Assembly (NCBI RefSeq): GCF_000732485.2
Contig: NZ_JAQV02000031.1
Coordinates: 310,001-374,000 of the forward strand
Direction: 5' to 3'
Source of the DNA: Bacillus sp. SJS
Lineage (GTDB): Bacteria; Bacillota; Bacilli; Bacillales; Bacillaceae
DNA length: 64,000 nucleotides
Positions 51,457 through 61,801 of this stretch are shown here, piece after piece (position 1 is the first letter of the stretch; every line of letters begins with the position of its first letter). The notes below the pieces were generated by a model. That model made no database searches. It was not told the origin of the DNA and saw only the letters and a program-made list of their open reading frames with translations. Made by a program: the position numbers and the translations under genes.

Positions 51457-51591
51457 TTCATGAAGGGGAAAACAGTGTTTTTTTAAGGGGTTTTGTCGGA
51501 AGGGAAGGGTTCTTAGTTTAATCGTTTTATTCCTTTCTACAGGCGCAGGCTGGCTGGGTTGGCCTTTATTTTGGCTTATTTTATTTCATGC

Positions 51592-51626
51592 AAAAAGAGC
51601 CAGGCAGGTATGCCAGGCTCTTTTTA
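51592..51626 (-). terminator. ftsZ terminator
   Basis: AAAAAGAGCCTGGCA / TGCCTGGCTCTTTTT hairpin, with the centre at about 51608; the minus strand continues TTTTTGCATG. Just after the ftsZ stop. Confidence 0.92.
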
Positions 51627-51634
51627 AAGGAATA

Positions 51635-52795
51635 TTATCGTCTTCTGTTCCGGTTTCTAAGAAAAGTCGGAATATCCAGAGCATCATCAGGCTGCTGCTG
51701 GCGGGTATTTTCATTATAAGGTGATGGCTCCTCACGCTTCATATCGCGTTCCCGTTCACGCTTTTGGGGCATAGCCGGTTTAGGAGTTTGAGGTGCTTGC
51801 GTGCTTCCTCCAAAGCGAGGCTGTTTGCCAGGGTTAATTTCCTGTTCGCTGAACCCTGTTGCAATAACCGTTACGACGATTTCATCTTTCAGGTTTTCGT
51901 TAATAACAGATCCAAAGATCATGTTGACTTCCTGATCAGATGCGGATGCTACGATGTCTGCAGCTTCCTGAACTTCATAAAGACTTAGGTTTGTTCCGCC
52001 TGTGATGTTCATAAGAACGCCTTGTGCCCCATCAATGGACGTTTCAAGAAGCGGACTGGAAATCGCTTTTTTAGCAGCCTCTGCCGCTCTGCTTTCACCA
52101 GTTGCTACACCGATTCCCATTAGTGCGGACCCTCTGTTGGACATAATCGTTTTCACATCTGCGAAGTCAAGGTTAATTAGACCAGGAACCGCAATCAGGT
52201 CAGATATACCCTGTACACCCTGACGGAGAACGTTATCCGCTTCACGGAACGCTTCAAGCATTGGTGTATTCTTATCTACTATTTCAAGCAAGCGGTCATT
52301 TGGAATAACAATCAGCGTGTCTACTGATTCTTTCATTGAAGAAATTCCGCCTGATGCCTGCATCGCACGCTTTCTTCCCTCAAATGTGAATGGACGTGTA
52401 ACAACACCAACTGTTAGTGCTCCTAGATCCTTGGCAATTTGAGCAATAACCGGAGCCGCTCCAGTTCCGGTTCCGCCGCCCATCCCTGCAGTAACAAAGA
52501 CCATATCCGCACCGCGAAGTGCTTCTTCAATCTGCTCTTTGCTTTCTTCTGCAGCTTTTTTGCCTACTTCAGGGTTTGCACCTGCACCAAGCCCTCTTGT
52601 AAGCTTGGAACCTATTTGCATCTTCACTTCCGCTTTTGATAGATTTAATGCTTGTGCATCCGTATTAACGGCAATAAATTCTACCCCTTGAACACCATGT
52701 TCAATCATTCGGTTTACAGCGTTGTTTCCGCCTCCGCCTACCCCAATTACTTTTATGGTTGCAAGACCGTCAATATTCGTTTCAAACTCTAACAT
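51635..52795 (-). CDS. ftsZ: Cell division protein FtsZ
   Basis: Tubulin-like GTPase that forms the Z-ring. 386 residues from ATG 52795 ([30 protein letters not shown]), GGAGG 7 nt upstream. The T4 signature [10 protein letters not shown] is present. A variable linker rich in Pro/Arg/Glu ends in the conserved tail [16 protein letters not shown], the docking site for FtsA and SepF. Confidence 0.98.
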   Translation of the reverse strand: MLEFETNIDGLATIKVIGVGGGGNNAVNRMIEHGVQGVEFIAVNTDAQALNLSKAEVKMQIGSKLTRGLGAGANPEVGKKAAEESKEQIEEALRGADMVFVTAGMGGGTGTGAAPVIAQIAKDLGALTVGVVTRPFTFEGRKRAMQASGGISSMKESVDTLIVIPNDRLLEIVDKNTPMLEAFREADNVLRQGVQGISDLIAVPGLINLDFADVKTIMSNRGSALMGIGVATGESRAAEAAKKAISSPLLETSIDGAQGVLMNITGGTNLSLYEVQEAADIVASASDQEVNMIFGSVINENLKDEIVVTVIATGFSEQEINPGKQPRFGGSTQAPQTPKPAMPQKRERERDMKREEPSPYNENTRQQQPDDALDIPTFLRNRNRRR

Positions 52796-52837
52796 GCTTA
52801 ATCCTCCTAATCCATCAATCACTTCTTGTTGATCTTT

Positions 52838-54130
52838 TTATTCAAAGAAGTAGCCGAAAAACTTTTTCACTTTGCTTTGTTTTTTTTCTTCATTTGTTTT
52901 TGGTTTGCTGCTGTTTCGCTGAGTCGGTTCCTCCCGGACAGCGGCTGCCTGTTCAGTATAGACTTCCTGTGAAACATTGGAGCCAATTCTTCTGCCTTGA
53001 ATTTTAGCATTTTTATAAGCGAATTGTATGAGCCCGACTCCTGTCATATATCGGGGTTCTCTTACCCCGATATAATCAGGGCTTGCAATTCTCACACTGC
53101 TTTGCAGCATATCCTGGGCAAGTTCAAGAACTCCGGGCATGCTTACTGTTCCGCCAGTCAATACGAAACCTCCTGGAAGGTCTCTCACACCCAGCCTCAT
53201 AAGCTCATGCTGGACCATCTCAAATAATTCTTCAAGTCTCGCTTCAATAATATCAGAGATTTCCAGTTGATTAAATTGCTGTTTTTGATCGGTTCCAATA
53301 ATGGACACTTCGAATACTTCATCAGGTGAAGCAAGATCATAAAAAGCATGTCCATGTTTGACTTTAATTCTTTCCGCCTCTTCTGTTGCTGTACGAAGCC
53401 CGATGGAAAGATCTTTTGTCAAATGCTCCCCTCCGATTGGAAGGACGGAAGCAGTACGCAAATGCCCCTGCTCAAATAAAGCAATGGTTGTAGAGCCGCC
53501 GCCAATATCAATCATGGCAACTCCAAGATTTTTCTCGTCACGAGACAATGCTACAGAACCGGCAGCCAAAGGCTGAAGGCAGATGTCTGTTATTTCAAGC
53601 CCCGCCCTTTCAACACAGCGGAGCAGATTATGTAAGATTGTTTTGGAACCGGTAATGATTGTCCCTTCCATTTCAAGACGAACCCCGAGCATTCCGCGGG
53701 GATCATTTATCTCATCCAGACCGTCAACGATGAACTGACGGGGAATAACGTCAATAATTTCTCGTTCAGGAGGAATGGACATCACCTGAGCCGCTTCAAT
53801 CACACGGCGGACATCTTCATTCGCTATTTCTCTGTTTTCACTTGAAACAGCAACCACTCCATGACAGTCCTGAAGATGTACATGGTTGCCTGCAACTCCC
53901 ACAACCACTCTTTTCAGGGGAATTCCTACCATGCGTTCCGCTTGTTCCACGGCTTTTTTAATAGAATGAACGGTTTCGTCTATATCAACGATTGAACCTT
54001 TTTTTAATCCTTCTGATTTTACATTCCCCACACCGATTACGTTTAAAGCATCGTCGGCCATTTCCCCGATTATGACTTTAACACTGGATGTACCGATGTC
54101 GAGACTCACGAAGATTTCACTGTTGTTCAT
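52838..54130 (-). CDS. ftsA: Cell division protein FtsA
   Basis: Actin-like ATPase that tethers FtsZ to the membrane. 430 residues; phosphate-1 motif SLDIGTSSVKVIIGE, phosphate-2 MIDIGGGSTTIALF, GGFVLTGGTVSMPG, and a C-terminal amphipathic helix KVKKFFGYFFE after a basic linker. GGAGGTG precedes the ATG. The 242-nt gap to sbp probably holds the ftsAZ promoters, but I cannot name them safely. Confidence 0.97.
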   Translation of the reverse strand: MNNSEIFVSLDIGTSSVKVIIGEMADDALNVIGVGNVKSEGLKKGSIVDIDETVHSIKKAVEQAERMVGIPLKRVVVGVAGNHVHLQDCHGVVAVSSENREIANEDVRRVIEAAQVMSIPPEREIIDVIPRQFIVDGLDEINDPRGMLGVRLEMEGTIITGSKTILHNLLRCVERAGLEITDICLQPLAAGSVALSRDEKNLGVAMIDIGGGSTTIALFEQGHLRTASVLPIGGEHLTKDLSIGLRTATEEAERIKVKHGHAFYDLASPDEVFEVSIIGTDQKQQFNQLEISDIIEARLEELFEMVQHELMRLGVRDLPGGFVLTGGTVSMPGVLELAQDMLQSSVRIASPDYIGVREPRYMTGVGLIQFAYKNAKIQGRRIGSNVSQEVYTEQAAAVREEPTQRNSSKPKTNEEKKQSKVKKFFGYFFE

Positions 54131-54372
54131 TCTATGGCACCTCCTTCTCTCTCTACATTTCCTATTCTATTATTTGATGGACAACTTTACAATCTGCAGC
54201 ATGAACATTTTGAGACCGCGCATTGAACAGCTCGCTTCGCAGCCTTTAGAGCCCATGCCTATTGAATTTAAATTGGGTATTTCTTATGCACCCTGCTTGA
54301 ATTCACTTTTTTCTTAGACATAAATGATGCTATAAGAAATTATTCGTCAAAAGATGCATTTTTCCCTCTACT

Positions 54373-54741
54373 TTAATCAACTTTTTTCACCTTTTGTCTG
54401 GAATCACTCCACTTTGAGATTAAAATCCTTCTGATGACCGCAATGTTTTGGAACAATCTTACTCCAAAGGCAAAAATCGCCACCAGATATAAGTCTACAC
54501 CAAGATGGACACCTAGAAAAGCTAAAGCTGCAGCTAAGAGAATATTAAAGAAAAACCCAGATACGAATACCAGCTCATCATATATATTCTGCAGCTGGGC
54601 GCGTATTCCGCCAAGCAATGTATCAAGAGCAGCCAGGATCGCTATGGACAGGTAATTCGAATACTCAGCAGGGATTTTAAATTCTGTGGAAAAGCCCAGA
54701 GCAATTCCTAAAATCAGCCCAAGTACAGGCAGCCACATCAA
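54373..54741 (-). CDS. sbp: Small basic protein Sbp (DUF1290)
   Basis: 122 residues with three to four membrane segments (about 3-18, 28-44, 60-85, 87-105) and a basic C-terminus (KWSDSRQKVKKVD). The family is encoded between ylxX and ftsA across Firmicutes; its function is unknown. The start overlaps the ylxX stop (ATGA). Confidence 0.9.
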   Translation of the reverse strand: MMWLPVLGLILGIALGFSTEFKIPAEYSNYLSIAILAALDTLLGGIRAQLQNIYDELVFVSGFFFNILLAAALAFLGVHLGVDLYLVAIFAFGVRLFQNIAVIRRILISKWSDSRQKVKKVD

Positions 54742-55463
54742 TTTCCTCCCCCTTTGCCGCTCTCATAGGGCTTCAATTCCCCCGTACGAATTTTCTTGTC
54801 GCTGCCGGGAACGACTATGTCTTCCCTGGGTTTCTCCGCTGTCAGCTTAATATTATCGACTGCAAACAAATCATGTGTGCTTGACACTTTAACTCTGTCA
54901 AAAAGCTTATTTGCATCCTTTGCGATGACTTTGATTTCAATTGGCAGTGTATCCAATTCATAGCCGTCCATCTTTGTCACTCCATTAATGTCTCTGATAA
55001 CGGTTGTACTAGACACCCTGTGTCCATTAATGGAAATATGCTCTGCATCATATGTGTTTAGTTCGTTAATCAGTTTTCTAAGTAAATCAGGTGAGACAGA
55101 TATCGTATTTTCCCCAATTAGGTCCTGGCTAAACAATGGCTCAAGACGGAGGTTCATTCCCTCCCCTTTTACTTCGGTTAAACCAGCTTGTATTTTGAGC
55201 TCATCCAGCGTTTTTTTTAAGGCTTGCTCCCGTTCTTCTCCTCCCATGGTGTCGTACGTATTCAGAAGCTTATCGTATTTCCTGATTTCCTCCAGAAGGT
55301 CTGATTGCTGCTTTTGCTCCTCTTTAAGCTGCTCTCTGATTTCCCACAGGTCTCTTGTATCCCTTGTAACAGGTTCCTTTATGGATAAAAATTGGACGGA
55401 TAGCATAAATCCGAATAGACCCATGATGACGGTGTAGCCCATTATTTTCTTCCTGCCTGACAC
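54738..55463 (-). CDS. ylxX: DUF881 protein YlxX
   Basis: 241 residues: a membrane helix near the N-terminus (about 8-26), a coiled coil (about 40-75) and the DUF881 domain with LRLEPLFSQ, INELNTYDAEHISINGHRVSSTTVIRD. GTG start at 55463, AAGGAG 8 nt upstream. Paralogue of the adjacent ylxW. Division-cluster location suggests an envelope role; mechanism unknown. Confidence 0.9.
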   Translation of the reverse strand: MSGRKKIMGYTVIMGLFGFMLSVQFLSIKEPVTRDTRDLWEIREQLKEEQKQQSDLLEEIRKYDKLLNTYDTMGGEEREQALKKTLDELKIQAGLTEVKGEGMNLRLEPLFSQDLIGENTISVSPDLLRKLINELNTYDAEHISINGHRVSSTTVIRDINGVTKMDGYELDTLPIEIKVIAKDANKLFDRVKVSSTHDLFAVDNIKLTAEKPREDIVVPGSDKKIRTGELKPYESGKGGGN

Positions 55464-55492
55464 ATTCTTTACTCCTTACTTTACATGAAAGA

Positions 55493-56197
55493 TCAGGATT
55501 TCCTGTCACCCTGAAGTATTGAATTCATGGTAATCTCACTTTTCTTTTCCGATTTCACAACGATATTGTCATAAACAAGCTGTTCTGAAATGCCGCCGGA
55601 TATCGTAAAAGCGCTGATCATGACGTCCGGATCTCCAATTGCTGAGATGACAAACGGTGCCGGAAACTGATTTCCGTCAACATTAATAACCGGCCCATTG
55701 CAGAAAATATACGAGTCTGCTGAAATTCGCTGGCCATTAATGGAAACAGCAGAAGCACCCGAAATAAGGAGCTCGTTGATGACTTTGAAAATATGGCTCT
55801 CATGAACGATGTAATTGTTGGCGTTTTCGTCCGCAGGTATGTATGAGGAATCTTCAAGGGTAATTTGAACACCTTCCCCTTTGACTCCAGTTTCGCCAAC
55901 ATACATTCTCAAGTTTTCAATTTGTTCAACTAGACCGCTGGCAGCCTGTTTATCCTTTTTAAGCTTTTTCTCATAATCCTGAACATTCTTTTGCTTTTTC
56001 TGCAGTGCTGCCTGAAGCTTCAGGTTTTTCTCTTCCTGTTCAATGAGGAGCTGTCTGGATTCATACTCTTTATCCCATTGTTCAGCTGACATGCTACCAG
56101 GCTTCTTCTCATTTGTCAGCTGATAAGAAAATGAAATTAGATAGCCTAGAACAAGCATGACAATGGAAAGCAGAACATACTTACTCTTGGGCTTCAT
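55493..56197 (-). CDS. ylxW: DUF881 protein YlxW
   Basis: 234 residues: one membrane helix (about 6-25), a long coiled coil (about 45-95) and a DUF881 domain with GVQITLEDSSYIPADENANNYIVHESHIFKVINELLISGASAVSINGQRI. GGGAGAAG lies 6 nt before the ATG at 56197, which overlaps the end of divIB by 17 nt. Confidence 0.9.
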   Translation of the reverse strand: MKPKSKYVLLSIVMLVLGYLISFSYQLTNEKKPGSMSAEQWDKEYESRQLLIEQEEKNLKLQAALQKKQKNVQDYEKKLKKDKQAASGLVEQIENLRMYVGETGVKGEGVQITLEDSSYIPADENANNYIVHESHIFKVINELLISGASAVSINGQRISADSYIFCNGPVINVDGNQFPAPFVISAIGDPDVMISAFTISGGISEQLVYDNIVVKSEKKSEITMNSILQGDRKS

Positions 56198-56996
56198 TTA
56201 ATTCTTCTCCCTGATCTTTTTTATCTTTGCTGTCTGAAGGTTTTTCAAAGGACTCGAAGTATGTCCCTACTTCCATATGAATGATCCCTTTAGTACCTGG
56301 TTTCAGCTGAGATACAATCGAAGGGTAGGCCTTAATTTTGTCTGCAATATTCCTAACAGATCCGCTGATTACATAGCCCTCGTTCATATAAAGCGTGATA
56401 TGCCATGAATCATTCTTTTCCGGAGCATGATAGATTTCAGAAATGGATGATGCAATCGGCTTTGGGATTTGAAGCAGAGCGGAAGCCATTTCCTGAATTT
56501 GATCGGCATCCTTCCAATTGATTAAAATTGGAGCATCCGACGGAAGAGATTTTTCATCTGACTTCAATACAACTCCGTTTTCAAGGATTGGCATAAAGGA
56601 GCCGTTCTTTTCCGCATAAGCCACCCGTTTATACTCTTCGACCTGAAGTGTCACTTTATTGGGGAACGTCTTCAAAACCCGGGCAGATTTTATTTCTTTC
56701 ATTTTTTTGATCTCTCTCTCTGCCTGCTCCCCGTTTAAATTCCAAAAGCCTGTCCCAATGGAAACCCCGCTCTGTTTTAAAATGGATTCACCGGTGGCAT
56801 GAGCATTTCCGGCCACTTCAATAGCCGAAATTTTACTTAGGGGCGATTGGAAATAGACGACGAGAAGAATCAAAATAAAGAAAAGACAAAGAAATAAAGT
56901 AAGCCGCTTATTTGTTTTTTGTTTGCGCTGCTGTTTCAATTTAGGTATGCGGTCTTCGATCGAAACAATTTTTTCCTGTTCCATTCGATTATTCAA
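56181..56996 (-). CDS. divIB: Cell division protein DivIB (FtsQ)
   Basis: Bitopic division protein with an extracellular POTRA domain, partner of FtsL/DivIC. About 271 residues from TTG 56996, which has AAGGGTG 9 nt upstream and gives the usual length before KIVSIEDRIPK. GTG 57008 and ATG 56984 are alternatives. Cytoplasmic basic region, membrane helix (about 36-55), POTRA (ISAIEVAGNAHATGESIL), and an acidic C-terminal tail. Confidence 0.93.
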   Translation of the reverse strand: MNNRMEQEKIVSIEDRIPKLKQQRKQKTNKRLTLFLCLFFILILLVVYFQSPLSKISAIEVAGNAHATGESILKQSGVSIGTGFWNLNGEQAEREIKKMKEIKSARVLKTFPNKVTLQVEEYKRVAYAEKNGSFMPILENGVVLKSDEKSLPSDAPILINWKDADQIQEMASALLQIPKPIASSISEIYHAPEKNDSWHITLYMNEGYVISGSVRNIADKIKAYPSIVSQLKPGTKGIIHMEVGTYFESFEKPSDSKDKKDQGEELNEAQE

Positions 56997-57132
56997 ATTC
57001 CCAGTCACCCTTCATGAAATATTCACTCAAAACAGAATGGGAAATATAAACAAACGGCATACAAGGATGCCGTTTTACAATTTTCCTATATTAGTCATTA
57101 TAGCACAATAGGCGGATATTTAAGAACATTCT

Positions 57133-58044
57133 TCAGGAATTTCGCCCGATAATTTCAACCTCGGTTTCAAGCTCTGTTCCGTACTGCTCCATAATCGTTT
57201 TTTTAATAAAAGCAATCAGATTCAATACATCCTCAGCAGTTGCCCCGCCTGCATTCACAATAAAATTGCCATGCATATCCGAAACCTGAGCTCCGCCGAG
57301 TTTATATCCTTTAAGGCCTGCTTTTTCCACCAATGCTCCTGCATATTCCGGAAGCGGGTTGCGGAATATGCTCCCTGCGCACGGGAAATTCCACGGCTGA
57401 GTATCTCTGCGGTAATCCTTATTTTTTTGCATGACTTTCACGATGTCCTCTTTAACTCCTGCTTCAAGCTTTAGAACAGCCTCCAGGCAAATCCCCGGTC
57501 GTTCCTTTTGAAGCAAAGAGGTCCGATAGGAAAAATTCAGTTCTTCATTCGTCAGCCAGTCCATTGTTCCGTCTTCAAACAGCACACGTGCTTTCACCAG
57601 GATTTTGCTCATATCAGAACCATGTGCTCCCGCATTCATATAAACAGCTCCGCCGATCGACCCGGGAATACCGCTTGCGAATTCAAGGCCGGAAAGCCCC
57701 TTTTTACTGATAATCGTAGCAAGCTTTATGACGGAGTAACCGCCGCCGACGGTCAGGATATCCCCATCAATTTCCATATGGTCCAGTCCATCTCCAAGCT
57801 TTATTACGACCCCTTCAATTCCTTGATCGGCTACCAGAAGGTTTGAGCCCCTTCCGATTGCCCGCCATTTTACGCCATGTTTTTTCACAATGCGTATAAT
57901 GGTTTCAATACTCTCAATATCCTTCGGCTGCACCAAACAGTCTGCCGGTCCTCCAATTTTCATCGTCGTATGTTTGGATAAAGGCTCATTGACTAATACT
58001 TTCCCGATATCTGCCTGTTCCAGTTCTTTGATGACGTTTTCCAT
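57133..58044 (-). CDS. murB: UDP-N-acetylenolpyruvoylglucosamine reductase
   Basis: FAD enzyme reducing UDP-GlcNAc-enolpyruvate to UDP-MurNAc. 303 residues of the short type II MurB. FAD motifs [12 protein letters not shown] and [22 protein letters not shown]; catalytic Ser in [15 protein letters not shown] precedes the ATG. 27 nt after murG. Confidence 0.97.
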   Translation of the reverse strand: MENVIKELEQADIGKVLVNEPLSKHTTMKIGGPADCLVQPKDIESIETIIRIVKKHGVKWRAIGRGSNLLVADQGIEGVVIKLGDGLDHMEIDGDILTVGGGYSVIKLATIISKKGLSGLEFASGIPGSIGGAVYMNAGAHGSDMSKILVKARVLFEDGTMDWLTNEELNFSYRTSLLQKERPGICLEAVLKLEAGVKEDIVKVMQKNKDYRRDTQPWNFPCAGSIFRNPLPEYAGALVEKAGLKGYKLGGAQVSDMHGNFIVNAGGATAEDVLNLIAFIKKTIMEQYGTELETEVEIIGRNS

Positions 58045-58071
58045 AATACCCTCCTATAAACAAAAAGAATC

Positions 58072-59169
58072 TTATTTTTTTACAGAAACTTCTTCAAGCA
58101 ATTCCGCCAGTCTTGATGCTGCATCAGGCATCCCAATTTCTGAAGAAGCCGTTCTCATTGCAATAAGAATGGATTCCTCATTCATAATCTTATCCATTTC
58201 ACGCAGAAGCGCCTTTCCATTCAGGTCTTTTTCCAGCATGAGTACAGCCGCACCCTTATCACTCAAGGACCTTGCGTTAACCTCCTGATGATTGGCTGTC
58301 ACATAAGGACTTGGAATGAGAATGCTAGGCAGTCCCAGTGCAGTGATCTCAGCAATAGACGTGGCACCTGCACGCCCTACGATTAAATCCGTTCCAGCAA
58401 GGACTTCAGGCATGTTATGAATAAATGGCTTGATTATAACATTATCCGGCGAGCCAAGTGCTTTCGCTTCTTCCGCCACTTGGCTGTAATGGACCTCTCC
58501 TGTAACGTAGAGAACCTGGTAATCTCTTTTTCCAATCTCCGGAAGCACTTCGAGAATCGCTTTATTAATGGGTCTTGCACCCCGGCTTCCGCCAAAGACG
58601 AGTACAGATTTCCTTCCCGGCTGTAATCCGGCTGAAAGCTTGCCCTTCTCTCCGTTTACTCCAGCTACCTCTGAAGCCCGGGGATTGCCTGTCATGACGG
58701 CTTTATCAGCAGGAAAATAGCTTCTCGCTTCCTCAAAGCAAATGGCAACCTTATCAGCGTACCTTGAAAGAAATTTATTCGTTAAACCAGGCAGGCTATT
58801 CTGCTCATGAATGACCGCAGGAATTTTCATTTTCGCCGCTGCGTAAACGACAGGCCCGCATACATATCCGCCTGTTCCAATGATAACATCCGGTTTAAAT
58901 TCCTTTAAATAACGCTTACTCGTTTGAACACCCTTTAAGAACCTCATTACGGTCTTAACATTATCCATGGAAATCTTCCGTTTAAATCCTGTAATTTCAA
59001 TGGCTTTAAAAGGAATGTTTTCTCGTTCAACGATCCTTTTTTCAAGACCTTTTTCTGTGCCTATATATAGAAATTCCGCATTCGGGTTTTTCTTTTTCAT
59101 TTCCTTGATCAGAGCAAGTGCAGGATATATATGTCCTCCAGTACCGCCGCCGCTCACAGCTACCTTCAT
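58072..59169 (-). CDS. murG: UDP-GlcNAc:lipid I transferase MurG
   Basis: GT28 glycosyltransferase making lipid II on the inner face of the membrane. 365 residues; Gly-rich loops [12 protein letters not shown] at 6-17 and [19 protein letters not shown], and the nucleotide site [28 protein letters not shown] precedes the ATG. Confidence 0.97.
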   Translation of the reverse strand: MKVAVSGGGTGGHIYPALALIKEMKKKNPNAEFLYIGTEKGLEKRIVERENIPFKAIEITGFKRKISMDNVKTVMRFLKGVQTSKRYLKEFKPDVIIGTGGYVCGPVVYAAAKMKIPAVIHEQNSLPGLTNKFLSRYADKVAICFEEARSYFPADKAVMTGNPRASEVAGVNGEKGKLSAGLQPGRKSVLVFGGSRGARPINKAILEVLPEIGKRDYQVLYVTGEVHYSQVAEEAKALGSPDNVIIKPFIHNMPEVLAGTDLIVGRAGATSIAEITALGLPSILIPSPYVTANHQEVNARSLSDKGAAVLMLEKDLNGKALLREMDKIMNEESILIAMRTASSEIGMPDAASRLAELLEEVSVKK

Positions 59170-59212
59170 TTATGTTCCTCCTCACCCCGTTAAAAAAGGG
59201 GAAAATGGGATG

Positions 59213-59272
59213 GGCTGGCCCTATAGCTAAAGAATGCTCACACAGGAGCCATTCGTTTAAGCAGGGTCAGCC
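59213..59272. repeat. Long imperfect inverted repeat between spoVE and murG
   Basis: Arms of about 27 nt: GGCTGGCCCT...GCT.AAA.GAATG.CTC on the left, GAGCCATTCGTTTAAGCAGGGTCAGCC (read in two parts) on the right, around ACACAG. The outer 10 bp pair with one G.U; short bulges lie inside. There is no T-tract on either strand, so it is not a standard terminator. It fills most of the 123-nt gap between the two genes. Confidence 0.75.
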
Positions 59273-59292
59273 TCATCAAGTTTATATTCTAT

Positions 59293-60393
59293 TTAATATT
59301 TTGCATATCTGCTGATATTTAGCAAGACCCCGATTCCCATCAGCATGAGCGTCAGGGAAGAACCGCCGTAGCTTAGAAACGGAAGGGTGATTCCGGTTAC
59401 AGGCATCATTCCAGTGACCACCCCTATATTAATCATCACCTGAATGGCGACCATTGCAATGATTCCCACTGCCAGGAATGCTCCATATAAGTCAGGAGCG
59501 CCAAGTGCAATTCGGATTCCTCTCCATAACAGCAGGCAGAATAGAAGCAAGACCAGTGATCCGCCGATAAAACCTAATTCTTCAGATAAAATGGCAAAGA
59601 TAAAATCTGTTTGCGGCTCAGGCAAGTAAAAAAACTTTTGCCTGCTTTGGCCCAGACCCATTCCGAACAATCCGCCAGGTCCAATGGCGTAAAGCGACTG
59701 AATGATTTGAAAACCGCTGCCCAATGGGTCCTGCCATGGATCCAGAAAAGACGTGATCCTTTTCATTCGGTAAGGAGCGGAAAGGACCAGAGCAGTAAAT
59801 CCGCCAACACCAAGCAGTCCAAGAAATCCAAAGTGCCATATTCTCGCACCTGCCGTAAAGATCATGACAATACACGTTCCTACCATTACGGTTCCAGTAC
59901 CAAGATCCGGCTGCAGCATGATCATGCCAAATGCAATAAACACAAGTCCTAATGAAGGAATCAAACCTTTTTTGAAGGACGTTATTTTTTTTTGATGTTC
60001 TGATAGATATTTAGCCAAAAAGATAATCATGGCAAACTTCATAAATTCAGAAGGCTGAATCGAAAATGCACCTACACCTATCCAGCTCCTGGATCCATTC
60101 CGTTCCATTCCAATCCCTGGAACCAAGACCGCAATCAGCAGTACAAAACAGATTAAAAGAATGATTTTTGCCCACGTTCTCCACGTCCAGTAGTCCACAT
60201 TCATAATGAAGAACATCCCGGCAATACCTACTCCGGCAAAAAGGAGCTGCCTTTTTGCAAAGAAAAAGGAATCATCAAATTTATAATCTGCCCAGATTGC
60301 ACTTGCACTGTAAACCATAATGAGACCAACCGTCAGAAGCAAAAGCGTCACAATAATCAATATAAAATCCGGAGTCGTCCTTTTCGCCGTCAA
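59293..60393 (-). CDS. spoVE: Stage V sporulation protein E, SEDS-family glycosyltransferase
   Basis: Polytopic SEDS protein for spore cortex peptidoglycan synthesis. 366 residues, ten hydrophobic segments; motifs WIGVGAFSIQPSEFMKFA, MLQPDLGTGTVM and GMMPVTGITLPFLSYGGSS. Its place between murD and murG distinguishes it from FtsW and RodA. TTG start at 60393, AGAGGTG 7 nt upstream. Confidence 0.93.
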   Translation of the reverse strand: MTAKRTTPDFILIIVTLLLLTVGLIMVYSASAIWADYKFDDSFFFAKRQLLFAGVGIAGMFFIMNVDYWTWRTWAKIILLICFVLLIAVLVPGIGMERNGSRSWIGVGAFSIQPSEFMKFAMIIFLAKYLSEHQKKITSFKKGLIPSLGLVFIAFGMIMLQPDLGTGTVMVGTCIVMIFTAGARIWHFGFLGLLGVGGFTALVLSAPYRMKRITSFLDPWQDPLGSGFQIIQSLYAIGPGGLFGMGLGQSRQKFFYLPEPQTDFIFAILSEELGFIGGSLVLLLFCLLLWRGIRIALGAPDLYGAFLAVGIIAMVAIQVMINIGVVTGMMPVTGITLPFLSYGGSSLTLMLMGIGVLLNISRYAKY

Positions 60394-60445
60394 AGCCGCA
60401 CACCTCTATTTCCTCTAAAGGTCAGGCTCTAACTGGTACGAGCCC

Positions 60446-61801
60446 TTATTCTAGCTTATGCACGGCGCGGACAAACATGTCTCCTCTTTGTTCAAATGTC
60501 TTATACTGATCCCAGCTTGCACATGCAGGAGAAAGCAAAACCACATCCCCCGCTTCAGAAAGTTCATAAGCCGCGCCGGCTGCCTGTTCCACATTATCGA
60601 CACGATTAATCACTTCTATTCCGAGTTCTCTGCAAGTCTTCTCGAGCTTAGGGGCTGTCTCACCAAAGCTTATCAATGCCCGGACGTTTTTCATAGCCGG
60701 TTTGAGCTCATCAAACTCATTTCCCCTGTCCAGTCCGCCGGCAAGCAGAATGACAGGCTGATCAAATGCTTCCAGAGCTTTTGAGGTCGCAAGGATATTC
60801 GTTGCTTTGGAGTCATTATAAAATTTACGGTCTTTCAAGGTACGTACAAACTGCAATCTGTGAACAACACCTGAAAAAGAAGTAAGGACGCTGCAGATTG
60901 CCTCATTTGAACAGCCTCTTGTTTTCACCAGCGAAACCGCAGCAAGGATATTCTCCAGATTGTGTTTCCCTGGAAGGACCACCTCGTTGACAGCGATAAT
61001 ACGCTCCTCGTTGTACCAAATTGCATCCTCATGAATAAACGCACCATGATCCAGCTTTTGTTTTACCGAAAAATAAAATTTAGTTCCCTGCGTCTCCTCA
61101 GAAAGTCTGCACACTTCCTTATCATCTGCATTTATGACTGCAGCATCTGCGGAGGTTAAATTTTCGTAGATCTTGCCTTTTGCCTGAGCGTAGGCATCTC
61201 TCGTTCCATGGTAATCCAAATGAGCATCAAATAAGTTCAAGATGACAGCTGCAGAAGGCTTGAATGAAAGGGTGCCCTGAAGCTGAAAAGATGAAAGCTC
61301 CATTACGATGACCTGATCAGACTTCGCTTTTTCTGCGACTTCACAGGCAACCGTACCAATATTTCCGGCAATAAGGGGGTTCTTTCCGTCTTTCTTCAGC
61401 ATTTCATAAACGAGCGTAGTTGTCGTTGTTTTTCCATTTGATCCTGTTATTCCAAGGATGTCAGCTTCTGAAATCTCATATGCCAGCTCCACCTCTGTAA
61501 TAACCGGAATGCCCTGATCCGCTGCCTGAAGCAGGATCGGATTTGAATAAGGAATACCAGGATTTTTCACAATCATCTCAATCTGCCGGTCGGCAAGCAA
61601 GTTTTGAGGATGGCTGCCGCATACAACATGTATTCCCAGCTCATGTAATTCCTTCGCTGCTTCATTTTCTTCAAACGGCTTCATATCATTTACCGTCACT
61701 GCAGCTCCGAGTTTATTAAGCAGTTTCGCTGCAGCAAGGCCGCTTTTAGCCAGCCCTAATACAAGTACAGGTTTCTTTTGATAGGATTCAATGGTTTTCA
61801 C
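60446..61801 (-). CDS. murD: UDP-MurNAc-L-Ala:D-Glu ligase
   Basis: Adds D-glutamate to UDP-MurNAc-L-Ala. 451 residues; N-terminal Rossmann site [15 protein letters not shown], Mur ligase P-loop [14 protein letters not shown], and [11 protein letters not shown] and HRLQFV blocks. GTG start at 61801 directly after the mraY stop, with GAGGTG 9 nt upstream. Confidence 0.97.
   Translation of the reverse strand: MKTIESYQKKPVLVLGLAKSGLAAAKLLNKLGAAVTVNDMKPFEENEAAKELHELGIHVVCGSHPQNLLADRQIEMIVKNPGIPYSNPILLQAADQGIPVITEVELAYEISEADILGITGSNGKTTTTTLVYEMLKKDGKNPLIAGNIGTVACEVAEKAKSDQVIVMELSSFQLQGTLSFKPSAAVILNLFDAHLDYHGTRDAYAQAKGKIYENLTSADAAVINADDKEVCRLSEETQGTKFYFSVKQKLDHGAFIHEDAIWYNEERIIAVNEVVLPGKHNLENILAAVSLVKTRGCSNEAICSVLTSFSGVVHRLQFVRTLKDRKFYNDSKATNILATSKALEAFDQPVILLAGGLDRGNEFDELKPAMKNVRALISFGETAPKLEKTCRELGIEVINRVDNVEQAAGAAYELSEAGDVVLLSPACASWDQYKTFEQRGDMFVRAVHKLE

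Noticed and set aside
54131-54372. Sigma-H and sigma-A promoters of ftsAZ
   Set aside because: Expected from B. subtilis, and a TTGACG is present near 54325, but no pair of hexamers with acceptable spacing could be settled by eye.
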